Shown here: piece by piece, positions 1-11,570 of the stretch
Position numbering within the stretch: the stretch's first letter is position 1
How the letters are laid out: the number at the start of each line of letters is the position of its first letter
Source of the DNA: Cercospora beticola
Lineage: Eukaryota > Ascomycota > Dothideomycetes > Mycosphaerellales > Mycosphaerellaceae
Direction: 5' to 3'
DNA length: 64,000 nucleotides
NCBI RefSeq assembly: GCF_033473495.1
Contig: NC_088939.1
Span: 2,542,001-2,606,000 of the forward strand
The notes under the pieces: generated by a model
What the model was told of the DNA's origin: nothing
The model's input: the letters and a program-made list of their open reading frames with translations, nothing else
The model's database searches: none
Program-made: the position numbers and the translations under genes

Positions 1-2004
1 CTATGGAGTATCTTCACCGAGCCTCACAAGACCATTGCAGTCCGGACACTACTCTTCCAGCCTCTTTGGATATTTCGCATGTGGAAAAGTGACTTGACTT
101 GGAGGCAGGACCTCGGACTGTTTCTCGCCCTACACAACATGTATGGGCTTTGGTGGACACGGTCATGGACTCTGCCCAGCATTCAAGGACTGATAAGGAT
201 CGACTGGAACAATCGGGAAACGCAGATCTATTTCGGTATATTCGCACTTCTGGCCATTTGTGGTGCTGCTGCTGGATCTATCGTATTCCGTGAGCAGCAG
301 CTGCAATCCCGGCCGTCAAGCCATGCCTTGCGCAGCCAACGGATCGACGAAGCTCTTCTGCCACCATCGATAATACCAAGTCGCACGACCCATTCTCGGA
401 TGTTTCCCAAAAAGCATTCCTTCTCGTACAGCTATCTGTTTGTTGGAGTTCCTGTTGAATTCACAGGCCGGATTGGCTCGGTCTTGTCCGTTGACAGTGC
501 GAAAGCCGGGTGGTTCGATGTCCGTGCTGCGGACTACCTGCATCGGAGTGGCGAAGACCAGCATACACTGTCCGAAAAGTTGCGTCGATTTCTGCATACC
601 AAAGGCGTGACAAGTAGAGACTACGCATTCGCTTATCTGGTTACCGCGCCGCGATTGCTGTCCTACTCGTTCAATCCTGCTTCGTTCTACTACATTTATG
701 ACTCCTATGCCAGTCTGAAGTATATGGTAATTGAGGTCAACAACACATTTGACGAAAGACGCTTGTATTTGTTGAGATCGGATGCTTCTGCTAAGACCGA
801 GGGCGATGATGTGGAAAAGCGCACAACGAAGCTGTTTACAGACTCATGGGAGAAGGACTTTCACGTCTCACCCTTCAACAGCAGGAAAGGGTCATACTCG
901 CTGCGCGCCATTGATCCTCTGGCAGCATATGAAGAGACCGGCCACATCACGATCGACAACACCATCGTCCTAAAATCTTCGAAAGAACACGCAAAAATTG
1001 TAGCACGCGTGTTCTCGGAGGGCAATCCTGAAGACCCAGAAAAGATCACTTCTTGGCAACTTACCAAGTTCATCGCGGTGTGGTGGTGGGTAGGCCTTGC
1101 CACATTTCCGCGCATTGTCTGGGAAGCAGCAAAACTCTTCTTCCGACGGAAGCTCCACGTGTGGTTCAGACCAGAGGTCGTTGGTACCACCAGTATCGGC
1201 CGAGCATACACTTCCGAAGAAAAGGCTCTTGAGCAAATCTTCCGAGACTTCCTGACACAAAGCGTCGAGCACGCCGACCGACCGCTACGAGTCATCTACG
1301 AGCCCGCACATTATGATGACGAGGAAATTGTGCTATACTCAACAAATTTCACGTACAAAGAAGATCACGACAGCACGCTGACTCTGAAAGTCATCTCCCC
1401 GGCCTTTTACAGCCGTTTTCTGCACTATGCTCATGCCAAGGAGGCTTTCGATCGGGAATGTCTGTTCACAGACGAGAAGAACCGAACGGTAACTATAGAT
1501 GGTACACCGGCTCTACCTGACCTGCTCCACGCCATGAAACACGCTTCACAATTCACGACCGAAGACACGCCTCGCATTGGCTTCCTCGAGAACATACGAT
1601 GGAAACTTCTCCGCCGCCTCCGCTGTCCAGCACCTGCAGCCGCCTACCCGGAAAGTCTTCGCAAGTCGACCGACGAAGAATACACAATCTCGGACATCCG
1701 ATCCTTCCATTTCTCTGAGATGGATCAATATGTGCGGCAATCAACCCACATAGCACAATACAGACGAATTGTCCTCAAAATCTTCTTAGCAGAAAGATTT
1801 GCAATGGGTATACCAGGGCTCATAGCACTATGGGATATCACATTACGAAGCTGTTTAATTCTGGTATCAATGTGGTATTGCGACAATTCAGCAGTTTGGG
1901 ATATCCTACGAGCTCGACCCTTTCATCGCGAGGATTTCTGGATCAGCGGATTTGCGCTTCTGCTTGCGAATAGCGTACATTTTTGGAGTCTGATCAAAGG
2001 GTGA
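1..2004 (+). CDS. DUF1365 family membrane protein (5' end may lie outside the window)
   Basis: The frame is open from the window edge. The first ATG in it is at 79 (641 codons to the stop at 2004), so the true start could be upstream. The centre, from about residue 105, matches DUF1365 as I know it: a THSRMFPKKHSFSYSYLF start, then YAYLVTAPR-like, SFNPASFYYIYD and EVNNTFDERRLYLL blocks. A hydrophobic segment lies near residues 52-70, and two more near the C terminus (about 575-600 and 620-640), so a membrane location is likely. Bacterial DUF1365 genes often neighbour lipid-modifying enzymes, but the biochemical role is unknown and nothing here adds to it. Family call is firm; start and function are uncertain. 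Confidence 0.8.
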   Translation, partial: LWSIFTEPHKTIAVRTLLFQPLWIFRMWKSDLTWRQDLGLFLALHNMYGLWWTRSWTLPSIQGLIRIDWNNRETQIYFGIFALLAICGAAAGSIVFREQQLQSRPSSHALRSQRIDEALLPPSIIPSRTTHSRMFPKKHSFSYSYLFVGVPVEFTGRIGSVLSVDSAKAGWFDVRAADYLHRSGEDQHTLSEKLRRFLHTKGVTSRDYAFAYLVTAPRLLSYSFNPASFYYIYDSYASLKYMVIEVNNTFDERRLYLLRSDASAKTEGDDVEKRTTKLFTDSWEKDFHVSPFNSRKGSYSLRAIDPLAAYEETGHITIDNTIVLKSSKEHAKIVARVFSEGNPEDPEKITSWQLTKFIAVWWWVGLATFPRIVWEAAKLFFRRKLHVWFRPEVVGTTSIGRAYTSEEKALEQIFRDFLTQSVEHADRPLRVIYEPAHYDDEEIVLYSTNFTYKEDHDSTLTLKVISPAFYSRFLHYAHAKEAFDRECLFTDEKNRTVTIDGTPALPDLLHAMKHASQFTTEDTPRIGFLENIRWKLLRRLRCPAPAAAYPESLRKSTDEEYTISDIRSFHFSEMDQYVRQSTHIAQYRRIVLKIFLAERFAMGIPGLIALWDITLRSCLILVSMWYCDNSAVWDILRARPFHREDFWISGFALLLANSVHFWSLIKG

Positions 2005-2191
2005 CGGAGCGTCAGCCTACTCAACAGAAGCTTTTGGCTGCATCGCTGGCTGCGATGTACATAGACATCCTCCGGTAGACAAAGCATCTTTTAGGATTTG
2101 AACTGGCAACAGTCTTTAGCCGCCAAGACAGTGAGTTCCATTCTGTTCAGTTGACAGCTCCTTCACCTCATGCTTCCCATCTTTCGCAATC

Positions 2192-3493
2192 TCACTTTGC
2201 ACTCGACTTCCGGCGTCTCTTCACAGCCTCTTTCGCATTTGGTCCCGCCGCTTCTCTCTCCTGCTTCTGACCTCTCGTCATGCGGTGTGGACTCATACCA
2301 CCCGTGACACCCTTGCGCGAGTTCGTGTCAAGGATGTCTTTCAGCTCGTGCGCGCCCATTGTCCTTCTGGTGCGAGCAGCAGATTTCTTTGCTTCGTTGG
2401 CACCTTCGCGGGCAGTTGCCTTATCATCTTGCGCACCCTTTGCTTCTGGACGCAGTGAGCTTTTATTGGACGGTGCTTGACTGGCCTCCTGTTTCGAGGT
2501 TGCCTCTGAAGCTGGTGGAGCAGTCTGGGAATTGGATGGTTCGTCGCTCGTGGCAACAGATTTGCCGCGGCGATTCTTCTGTGGAAGAGGCATGGCAACC
2601 AGCAAAGATTTGCGACGGGTGCCATCTTCCGTCACTTCGTATTGAGCGGCTTTTGGACTGCGGACCTCTACTTCGTGTGCGGATCGCGAAGAATCTGATT
2701 CTGGCTGGCCTTCTGCCATTTCCGCATCTGCCGCAGACAAAGTAGCACCAGAAGCCAGCTCGTCCATCTTTGCAAAGCGAGGGGGCGGTATGGAGGACGC
2801 GCTTGGGGTTCCAGCAAGGGTCGCGGGCGAGACAATTGCTCCTTCAGCCTCAGCCTCTTTCGCCTTCTTCGCTGGTCGACGAGTGGCCAAGGGCGACGCT
2901 GAAGCATCTCGCTTCGATTTGGCGTTGGCCTTGTCTCGGGCGAGAGAGAATGGCACGGCGCCCGGTGTACTGAGTGGCGAGTTTTGCTGCGTCTCTTCAT
3001 CGCGCATCTCCGCTTGGAGGTCGCTACGGTTGCTGCTGGACGGCGGCATCGGGCTGTGGCTTGGACCAGGAGTGTTCTTCACGGACGCAAAGAGGTCCAT
3101 TGGTATAGTGGGCGAAGAAGCCCTGGGAGTCTGGCCGGTGAGCGCCATCGCAGCGCTTTTTGCAATGTTCGCTGCGTGACTATCGTCGTTGTTGCAAGCT
3201 GGTGATTCGTTGCGGTGCTCATCTTTGTTGGCGTTTGATTTCTCTAGGACTGGCTCGAAGCCCGCGGCGGCTTCGATGCCTTCCATTGCTTCAAGATCCG
3301 GCAGTAAAGTGCTGAACTCGTCGTCTGCAGTTGTGTGCAGCTCCTCTCCGCCTTCGTCAAGTACATGATCTGCACTTGTGTGCTCGCGCTCGGTCGCTGG
3401 CTCTGGAGTGCGATAGAAGCGATCGATTTCTTCGAGTCCATCCTCGTAGGTTAGTGGCATCAATGCCGATTCCGCGAACTGTTCGCGCTCCAT
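2192..3493 (-). CDS. Disordered, charged protein of unknown function (probably nuclear)
   Basis: Single uninterrupted frame of 433 codons beginning with ATG at 3493. The protein is rich in Ser, Ala, Pro, Glu and Lys and has no predicted fold that I can see. The N terminus (EDGLEEIDRFYRTPEP) is acidic. The second half contains several basic clusters, such as RRPAKKAKEAE and a C-terminal KRRRKSSAK, that look like nuclear localisation signals. A short conserved-looking segment is AHELKDILDTNSRKG near residue 385. I do not recognise the family; a chromatin- or kinetochore-associated disordered protein is possible but is inference only. It is convergent with the DUF1365 gene, with 187 bp between the stops. 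Confidence 0.6.
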   Translation of the reverse strand: MEREQFAESALMPLTYEDGLEEIDRFYRTPEPATEREHTSADHVLDEGGEELHTTADDEFSTLLPDLEAMEGIEAAAGFEPVLEKSNANKDEHRNESPACNNDDSHAANIAKSAAMALTGQTPRASSPTIPMDLFASVKNTPGPSHSPMPPSSSNRSDLQAEMRDEETQQNSPLSTPGAVPFSLARDKANAKSKRDASASPLATRRPAKKAKEAEAEGAIVSPATLAGTPSASSIPPPRFAKMDELASGATLSAADAEMAEGQPESDSSRSAHEVEVRSPKAAQYEVTEDGTRRKSLLVAMPLPQKNRRGKSVATSDEPSNSQTAPPASEATSKQEASQAPSNKSSLRPEAKGAQDDKATAREGANEAKKSAARTRRTMGAHELKDILDTNSRKGVTGGMSPHRMTRGQKQEREAAGPNAKEAVKRRRKSSAK

Positions 3494-5678
3494 TTGTGGT
3501 TGTTGTTGTCCATGTCAGTGAGCGCGTGTTTCTGAATGGGTACTGTTGCTTATAGTAGAAGGGCAGTGAAGTAACCCGCCCTTCACCTGCAGCGGCTACA
3601 TTAGCGTCACCAGCAGTTGCGCGCGTGAAGTGCAGCTCGCTCAACGGCTAGACCTCTCATCTGTCTTCACGGTCTGGCGACTGTAGAGCGCAAAGTGCTG
3701 CATTGTGCGAGATGTGATTTTTCGGGCTGTGTCATTGAGCTGCTGCTGTCGGAGGTCTATGTCATCGAAGTGCTGCACAACACTGCAGTCTGCTTGTGCT
3801 CCACACCGAGGCCGTGAATTTTGTCGCCGCGATACTCCACCTTCCCAGAGCCAATGTCTGATGACAACCCAGCCGCACTGCACTTGCGTACTGTCCCAGG
3901 ACCATCTGGCGTACTATTCCGATCTCGTGCATGCTGTACTTGCTGGGCTTCTGGTACCGTATCCGCTAAATCGTGCAAATCATGCAGTAATCGCAATGCC
4001 ACTCTCTAAGCTCCGAAACCCATTCAAAACGGGATGGCGTGCCCTATTGCTTGAGATGTATCTGCTGGCGCTCCGAGCATTCCTGCGGTCGTCAGTGTTG
4101 CCTGCGGTGTTACTTGCCCTCAACTTTCACCCACTTTTGCCCATGTCTGTCGCACAACAGCAACACAAGATGGCAGCTGGCCAGCATACAATCTATCCGA
4201 GCCTCCATCAGCCATCTTTCCCGAATGCACCTCGTCCTATTCTCTTACTGCCATGCACACTCCAATGATGAATCCTAGTGTCGGGCCCACCACTCTGGTC
4301 GATCGAGGTCAGCGGCGTGTATCGGAAGGTTGACTTGCGCATGCGTACTTGACTTTGCACGGGTTCTGGTCTGTACCACATTGTATACAGAGCGGTAAGG
4401 GTATGAAGCCGCAGTCCATGTCTCCCGTTTAATGGATGCTAAGCTGATAGTGGTAAATTCAGTGAGATCGGAAACTGGTGGTTTGAAGGTGTGCGAAGCT
4501 TTCCTGCTTACAATGCTTGCTTGTGTCGTTGTGACAGAGGTCAGAAGCAAGAGAAGAGCGAGACTTGCCAGTGTCTGACGCGTTGCCCAGCTCTAGTGAG
4601 ACAGCGAAAGCTGGTGCATCTGCGATCGCTGCAAGTTTGCAGACCAAAAACGTGCAGCAGTCGCGTCCAATCGAGAGAAGTGATGTCAGCACCGGACCTG
4701 AGCTCCGATCCTGGTGAGCCATTTCAAATCCTGCCCCTGCTTGATGACAGACATCACTTCGTTCTTCGTGAAAGGCCTACAAAGTAATGCAAGACTCTAC
4801 AAGGCGGGCATTATGAAGATGAGAGCATAACACCGCCGCAAAATGCCCTGACCGCCCGCGTCCGACCGCAGAAGACCCAGTATGGAGACCGAAGATGCAC
4901 GATGCCTCAAACTGCACGGCCGTAGCACAGTATGCGCGAAGAATCCACGTGGGGAGCCGGCAAAAGTTTGAAGAAGCAAAGCGACTTCAGCCAGAAGAGA
5001 AGAGAGTTTATTCTCTGCAGCGTCGAGTAGATGGTAAAGGGAGAGATGGCAGCACGCCGATAGCGACAGCATATGGCTGATGACTATTCACCCTCGGCCA
5101 TAGAAATGGATTGCTCAGCATGCCGTTGAGGATTCACGCACAAGCATTAAGACTGTGCCAGGTGCTCCAATCGCCATATTCCAAGACCGGCGCGTATCTT
5201 CCGACCACATTAGTGATGAGTGATCAGGAAATCCTCACATTCAAGCCAAGTCCGAGCTCGAAGCGAACGCGAGATATGCCCGTGATGTGAGCCCGGTCAG
5301 TGAAGATGCAATAGAAGTGAAACGCTGAGAACATTTCAACAGTGAGTTCAGTTTTGCGTCGACTGCCTGACCAGATCCGTCTATGATGGAGACTTGGTAT
5401 AGCCATCGTGTTTCCACATCTGGGGTCGAAGGGACACTACGCTATCAATGCACTAGCGCCATGCAGCCGCCCTCGGCACCAACGTCGCGTGGCGCACAGC
5501 TCCACCGCGATCGCGGCTCCGTGTGCTGGTACATATTCGCACGTAGGGCGCTGGAAGTGAATGATCACGCAATGCTCAGTTCACTAGTCCGCGCGACAGT
5601 CGCACATAAATGAGCTTAGAAGCCACTGACCAAGCTGGCGAGACACATCTTGCTGCGCAACGACAACAACAGCACAAG
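3494..5678. other. Intergenic stretch, no supported gene
   Basis: About 2.2 kb between two genes transcribed away from each other (unknown protein on minus, MFS transporter on plus), so it should carry both promoters. Several 60-190 codon frames exist on both strands (the longest at 3705-4268, plus), but their translations are rich in Cys, His and Ser, show no recognisable domain, and have no splice pattern that joins them. I found no tRNA or repeat here. Confidence 0.5.
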
Positions 5679-7568
5679 ATGACGAGCACGACCTACAAGT
5701 CGCGCGAGTATACGGAGAAGCCCGCTCCGCCGGAATCAGATATCGAATCAGCTCTGGAAGCGCACGAAATGGGCAGCACGGAAGATGGTACAGAGGGCGC
5801 TGAGCACCACGCTCGAGAGAATTCGAAGGCCGCCGACGCCGAACGCCCACCGCTTACACGAGTTGTTACTGCGCAAGACTGGTCAGGGCCTGATGACCCC
5901 GAGAACCCTCTCAATGTAAGCAGTGTGATCAAGGACTGTCCTTTGTTGCCTCGATGAATCCCCCTTCGGTTGTATCTGGCCCGCCCATATGGTTTTGATT
6001 TGCGTTGTCTCGTACATGCTTCGCTTCGGAGCCATGCTGACATGGTGTCTAGTGGAGTCTGCTGAAGAAGGCCTGTCATTTCTGGCCTGTCGCTTTTCTC
6101 GGCTTTGCAGTGACAGCAGCCTCATCGATAATCACCCCTGCAAACCGGGACCTACAGATCTACTTTGGAGTCTCGAGAACGGTTGCCATCCTACCACTTA
6201 CGCTGTACGTGATTGGACTTGGACTTGGACCTACCATCGCTGCACCTGTTTCGGAGATGTATGGGCGATCAATCGTTTACAAGATCACTCTCCCGGTGTG
6301 CATACTCTTTCTCGTCGGCTCAGGGCTCTCGAAATCCTTCGCCAGTCTCTGTGTGACTAGAATCCTTGCTGGAATTGCTGGAGGTCCAGTGCTAGCGGTC
6401 GGTGCGGGCACGAATGCCGACACGTTCCTACCTAAGGATCGTGCATTTTCCTCATCGTTGTTCATCATGATGCCCTTCCTGGGCCCAGGACGTAAGTCAC
6501 CTCACTCCTGTTACGAACACAATCAGGTCGCCAAAATGGCACTAACATCGCGCTAGTCGGACCCATCATCGGGGGTTTCGCTGCGCAGTATCGAGGCTGG
6601 CAGTGGACAATCTGGTGCATGATCATCATTCTTGGCGTCGCCTATCTCACCTGCCTGCCAATGCACGAAACTTACAAGAAGACGATACTGCAGAAACGCG
6701 CCAAGAAATTGGGACTGAAACCTCCACCAGGACCTAATGTGTTCAGCATTGGATATCTCAAGACGCTTTTGATGATGACCATTGGGCGACCTGTCACGAT
6801 GATCTTCACTGAGTCCATCGTGTTTCTTTTCGGCGTGTACAACTCTTTCGCTTTCGCCATTCTCTTCTCGTTCTTCGCTGCATTCCCCTACACATTCACC
6901 ACGGTCTACAACTTCAATACATGGCAGAACGGCTTGGTATTTGGTTCAGTGGGCGTCGGCGTGATTGCTGGCGTTGCTGTCAGCATTACGTGTGACAGAT
7001 TGATCTACTTGAAGAAGCACAAAGTAGCAGCGGCTCAAGGCAGACCCATGTTACCACCAGAGGAACGTTTATACCCAGGCATGATCGGTGCATTCGCATT
7101 GCCAATTGGGTAGGATCAGTCTTCAGAACCCATCCTCGATAGTCTTTTACTGACACGAAACGCAGACTCTTTTGGTTCGCCTGGACTGCTCGCAGCGACG
7201 TTCACTGGATCGTGCCAATTCTTTCCGGGATCCCCTTCGCACTCGGTAATATGGCTTTGTTCCTGTCATCGGTCTTGTATCTGATGGATGTCTACGGCCC
7301 GATGAATGGCGCAAGCGCAATGGCAGCCAATGGCCTCATGAGATACACAACAGGGGCAGTGTTTCCCCTTTTCGCAGTCCAGTATGACCTCTGATATCCC
7401 ATGTCGGAGTAATATGAGCTAACTTTGGACAGGATGTACGAACGTTTGGGGATTGACTGGGCGACATCACTCCTTGGCTTCATTTGCGTTGCCATGTTGC
7501 CCATCCCGTTCGTCTTCTACAAATATGGTCCACAGATCCGGAAACGAAGCCGCTACAACACAGCATGA
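5679..7568 (+). CDS. MFS transporter, DHA1 (drug:H+ antiporter-like) family
   Basis: Five exons: 5679-5915, 6053-6491, 6557-7109, 7166-7381 and 7433-7568, giving 526 residues. All junctions are GT-AG and keep frame. An in-frame ATG at 5610 would add 23 residues. A charged cytoplasmic N terminus ends in DPENPLNWSLLKK, the usual lead into TM1 of fungal DHA1 proteins. The loop after TM2-TM3 carries the motif-A-like segment GPTIAAPVSEMYGRSIVYK, and TM5 carries the antiporter motif region GPGLGPIIGGF formed across the 6491/6557 splice. About 12 membrane segments are visible. Such proteins export drugs, polyamines or metabolites at the plasma membrane; the substrate cannot be read from sequence. 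No biosynthetic cluster is adjacent. Confidence 0.88.
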
Positions 7569-9240
7569 TTTTCTTGATGAGATCAGGCAACACTCAACAC
7601 AAATTGCGCCTCACAGAACGAGCAGCTCGACAGCCTTGCCTGCATCGGTTGCAAATCCATCACATCAAGCGAAAGAGAAAATCATGACAAGTGTCAGACA
7701 TGAAGTCAAACCGAACAGAGACGGCTCGCCATTGGTATTATCGTTCTTTATGGTTCCCCGTCATGTCAGAGGATGCGCGATTCATGGCACTTCACTCTTT
7801 CGGATTCGCTCTTCAGTGCTGCATGGACCAGGGTACCTCGACAAGATATGGAGTCTGGAATCGTGTCTGCGATGGGCTCTGGTGATCGGAGAAAATTCGC
7901 GGTTGATCTGTCGAGTACATTGCTCGCGCCTTTCAAAGGCTATCAACCGGAGTTTTCGTGGCATAATACGAAACTGCCGCATCTCAGTCGGAAAAAGGCT
8001 GGAAGTTCACAGCTTGCTACATCGATCGAGTCTTGGGAACTTTTTCGAAGAGACTGCAAGAAGCACCGCCACATCATTATCACACTTTCCACTGAGTGGA
8101 CCACGATACATAGATACCAGTGGCAAACCACTGCAGCTCCAGTTCAGAAGTTTCCCCCGTACGGCGCCTATAAGGCTCTTCGCAGGTTCTCATCGGATCG
8201 ATACAAATGATGCGCATACCTTGGGCGTGGAGATCCCTGCGAGCATGCTGGAGCTGCTTCACACTCGGGACACAGGGCAATGTCGCAGTAATTGGTGATT
8301 TCAAGAGTGGTCAGCTCCCTGCTGAACTGCGGACCACATCGCAGACAGAGCGTATGCGGCTCTGGCAATGGACTTTGCGCGCACGGCGATCATTCGGTCT
8401 TCCAAATCGAAATCAAAGCTGGTTCGACTTGGCCATGTGACCTGTGGCGAGTCTAGATAGAAGCTATTTCGAGCACAGAAATTATGGTCGCTTGTGCGTG
8501 TTGTTCTAGACTCGTTCCAGCAGACAAACATACAGCCCGCATTCTAGCAGTCTTATCTTCACGATCAGCTCAAGACCAGCGTGACAACGCTAGCCCGTCG
8601 ATGGCAAAATACTTCTCAAACCCGACCCCTGCTCTCGTCGAACCTGTCATCGTTTCACAGTACGACTCGCCATCAAATCCAAATCTCCAACCAACAATGA
8701 AATTCACCTCACCCAGTGGCACTGTAAACGTGCACCATAGCGTCCGTCTCATAAGCTCAGCGGACCCTTCCCCATCCCCAAGTTGGCCAGAAAGCTAATA
8801 ACCATAGGCTCACCCAAGAAAGAGGATCTGCCGTTCCTGTCATATGGTTTCTTGAGTCGGAGCCGCAAGTAGCTTTTTCTGCCCTGAGTGATGATCATCG
8901 GTCCCTGCCTGTAGTCGATGGTCGATGCAAAATATCTAAAGTATCTGGTGACGCCACCTTTTGTTGGAGGTGTTTGCTCCAATTCCTCCCTTACCTTGGG
9001 GATCGGATCGGAGGAGGGTCTTTTTCTTTCTTGTTTTCGGTTTTTCTAATCCGTTTGTGACGTCTTCTTCTGTCCCTTCGTTACGGTGGAGGATTGGTCG
9101 CTGCCTCTTTCGGTCCCCTCTTCCTTCAGTTCTACGATACTGGCTGCTCATGTCGCTGTGCCGCTGCCTACCTGACTCGATAACGGCTGGAACTCCTGGA
9201 TGATACTATCCTACAGCTCTGCTCAAGGCACTCGACTATC
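7569..9240. other. Intergenic stretch with only weak open frames
   Basis: About 1.7 kb downstream of the MFS gene and upstream of the rhodopsin-domain gene. A frame at 7773-8210 (plus, 145 codons) has a mildly protein-like composition, and a 281-codon frame at 7453-8298 overlaps the last MFS exon in another frame. Neither has a recognisable domain, credible start context or neighbouring splice sites, so neither is called. T-rich sequence around 9010-9050 may be part of the promoter of the next gene. No RNA gene was seen. Confidence 0.45.
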
Positions 9241-10801
9241 ATGATCGTGCCAAAGGAAGTGCAAGAAGGACTGCAACGTCTAACAGCAAAAGTTGTCGTC
9301 AAACCAATACCCGCCGTACAGAACACAAGGTCCTTTCCAGGGCCTAGAGCAGGACTAGTAGCCGCCGGTAAGGTAGCGAGATACCAACCAGACAAAAAGG
9401 ACACAAGACACTAATGTTGGCCGACCAGGTGTTCTGTTTACATTAGTCGGCATCTTCGCAATCACATGTCGGGTCCTGACTCTCGTACAACGGCGGCGAA
9501 AGATCGGATACGATGACTACGCGATGTTCGCGGCCTTTGGCTGCGCGACCGGATTCACAATAGCAGTCTTCGTCTCTGTTCGGTGGGGCGTCGGACTAGA
9601 ACTAGGCGATGTTCCTGTCAATTGGGCAACGAAAGCCATCCAGGTAAGATGCAGCTCGATGTCGTTGCCATCCTGGCTAAGCTGACGCTTCTCGTAGGCA
9701 ATATACACCGACGAGATCTTCTACTACATGACAATATTCTGCATCAAGCTGTCGTTGATGTTCTTGTACCTGAGGCTTGCTGCCGAACTGCGAGGGTGGT
9801 TCTTCTACGCCAGCGTGGGACTTCTGGTGCTCCTAATATTGCATTTCATCACAACGATAGCTGTCGTTGCGACGCAGTGTGTGCCGATCCACAAGTACTG
9901 GACGCCGAGTACTCCCGGCACATGTATCGATATTACAGCCTTCTTCTACTGTAAGTGGACTGAATGCGTCCACGTGAGCACTGTATTCTGACAGTCAGCA
10001 GCTACCAGTATCTTTACAATAATAACGGACTTGATCATGATTCTGCTACCCATCCCAATAATTTGGCGTATCCCACGAGATAGGCGTCAGAAGATAGCCA
10101 TCTTGTCCGCGTTCCTTGTAGCCGGGGGCGGAACTCTAGCAAGCTGTATTCGACTTTACTCGATCAAGATTTTCACGCAATCTCGACAGCCCATGCGGGA
10201 TGCTGCCGTCATTAGCCTATGGTCGTTCGTGGAGATCAATCTAGGCATCCTATGCGCTTCTTCTGCAGTGATCAAGCCCATCTTCTCGAAAACTCGTGCT
10301 CCTTCACTCGAGAAGGAAGGTGCAAGACGATTGCGCTCCGCTGCTGGCAACCGCGGCACGATCGGCACTCCCAGACACAGACCTCGAACGACCATATCCC
10401 GTGACCTCAAAGACTTTGGTCGATGGTCACAGTCACAAGCCAGCACAGCAGTGACTTCGCCAGTGGGAGTCGTATCAAAGAAAGATAGCGAAGAAGGAAT
10501 GGAGCTTGTCGGGAAATGCGAAGAGAGCCCCGAACGGCACAGTGTACGTCTTCCCGAGCCTCCGTCGCTCCATCAGAAGACACCTCGGGGTCGACGATCT
10601 CAACTTATGCTGGATGCTGCGGACCATCAACCGAACCCTCGAAGCATGCACGCCATGATGTCGCCTGAGCCATCCAATGATCCGGTGTTGCTGAGAATGC
10701 ACGAGGAGCAGGCGCGGCTTCGGCAGGCGTTTCCTCAGTACTTTCCCCAGGCCTCCACTCGTGCTGGTATAAAGCAGGGACAGCCAATTGCGGGCTGGTA
10801 A
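9241..10801 (+). CDS. Fungal rhodopsin-domain (PTH11/SAT4-like) integral membrane protein
   Basis: Four exons: 9241-9367, 9429-9643, 9698-9950 and 9999-10801, giving about 465 residues. The third acceptor could instead be at 10001, changing one residue. Seven hydrophobic segments fit the fungal rhodopsin-like domain (PF20684). Typical landmarks are RKIGYDDYAM after TM1, AIYTDEIFYYMTIFCIKLS, a Cys-containing loop VATQCVPIHKYWTPSTPGTC, and TDLIMILLPIPIIWRIP leading into a basic loop. The C-terminal 150 residues are a disordered cytoplasmic tail. No N-terminal CFEM Cys-rich domain is present, unlike Pth11 itself. Members are orphan receptor-like proteins; a signalling role is inferred from family naming only. 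Confidence 0.82.
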
Positions 10802-11570
10802 CGGCTGCTATTGACGGTCGAGATTCATTGTCAGAAGAGTTTGCCTCGCGGCGATTGATAATCTAGATGTTGTGTGGATGAGTGATGCGAATCTTTACGA
10901 TGTGTGCAAATCAGCGACAGCAGCAAAAGTCCAATAGTACAGTATGCCAGTGCCATAATACCAGTCAATTCTTCAGCATGTGGCTACTTCGTACATTTGG
11001 TTTGATTACACTGTTTGGAGAAGCACGTCGCAATGAGCAGATCAAGCGGTCGAGCTGCAAGGTCTGTGAGGCAGAGGTGCTTGGTAAGTCGGAGGACGAT
11101 AGATCCTCCAGTGAAGCTGCTTGAAAACTTGTTGCGATGCGTGCGATGCGTGCAGACGTGGGAAAGATGGACAGAGTTGGAAAGTTGACAGAGTCTAGAA
11201 AAGTTGACAGAGTCTAGAAAAGTTGACAGAGTCTAGAAAAGTTGACAGAGTCTAGAAAAGTTGACAGAGTTCTCGTTTGAGAGGCCATGTACTAGTGGCG
11301 GCTCAGCCCGACCAAATTGGAAGGCAGGATCGTGCCCAACGTGAGTTGTGAGAACACATCTCGCACGGTAATTTCGAAGTCCGCACTTCTTGAACCGCTG
11401 GCCAGCAGCAGCGACAATTCTGCTTGTTTTGTATGCTCAGAGCCTATGAAGCATCGTATGGTCAGATGTCCATGGAGTGCAGCATGAGTACTGTCGCAGC
11501 TTCTCAGCTGGCATCGAAACAAATTGAGTCCTCATATGCGACAACAAAATCACGTTATCCAATCAAAGGC
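10802..11570. other. Intergenic stretch upstream of tRNA-Phe, includes a minisatellite
   Basis: No supported protein gene. It contains the 19-bp tandem array annotated separately at 11184-11270, and a short GATGCGTGC repeat just upstream (about 11135-11155). The final 50 bases, ending at 11570, are A/T-enriched and form the 5' flank of the tRNA-Phe gene. Confidence 0.5.
11184..11270. repeat. 19-bp minisatellite, four full units plus a partial fifth
   Basis: The unit GTTGACAGAGTCTAGAAAA is repeated exactly at 11184-11202, 11203-11221, 11222-11240 and 11241-11259, and breaks off after GTTGACAGAGT at 11270. A diverged half unit (GACAGAGTTGGAAA) sits immediately upstream at about 11170-11183, suggesting how the array was seeded. 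The units are identical, so expansion is recent. It lies between protein-coding genes, about 300 bp before the tRNA-Phe gene. Confidence 0.95.

Noticed and set aside
3705..4268. 187-codon plus-strand frame
   Set aside because: No domain, odd composition, no splice partners; likely chance frame in GC-rich intergenic DNA.
7453..8298. 281-codon plus-strand frame overlapping the last MFS exon
   Set aside because: It runs in a different frame through a clear coding exon, its composition (Ser, His, Arg, Cys rich) is shadow-like, and no domain is visible.
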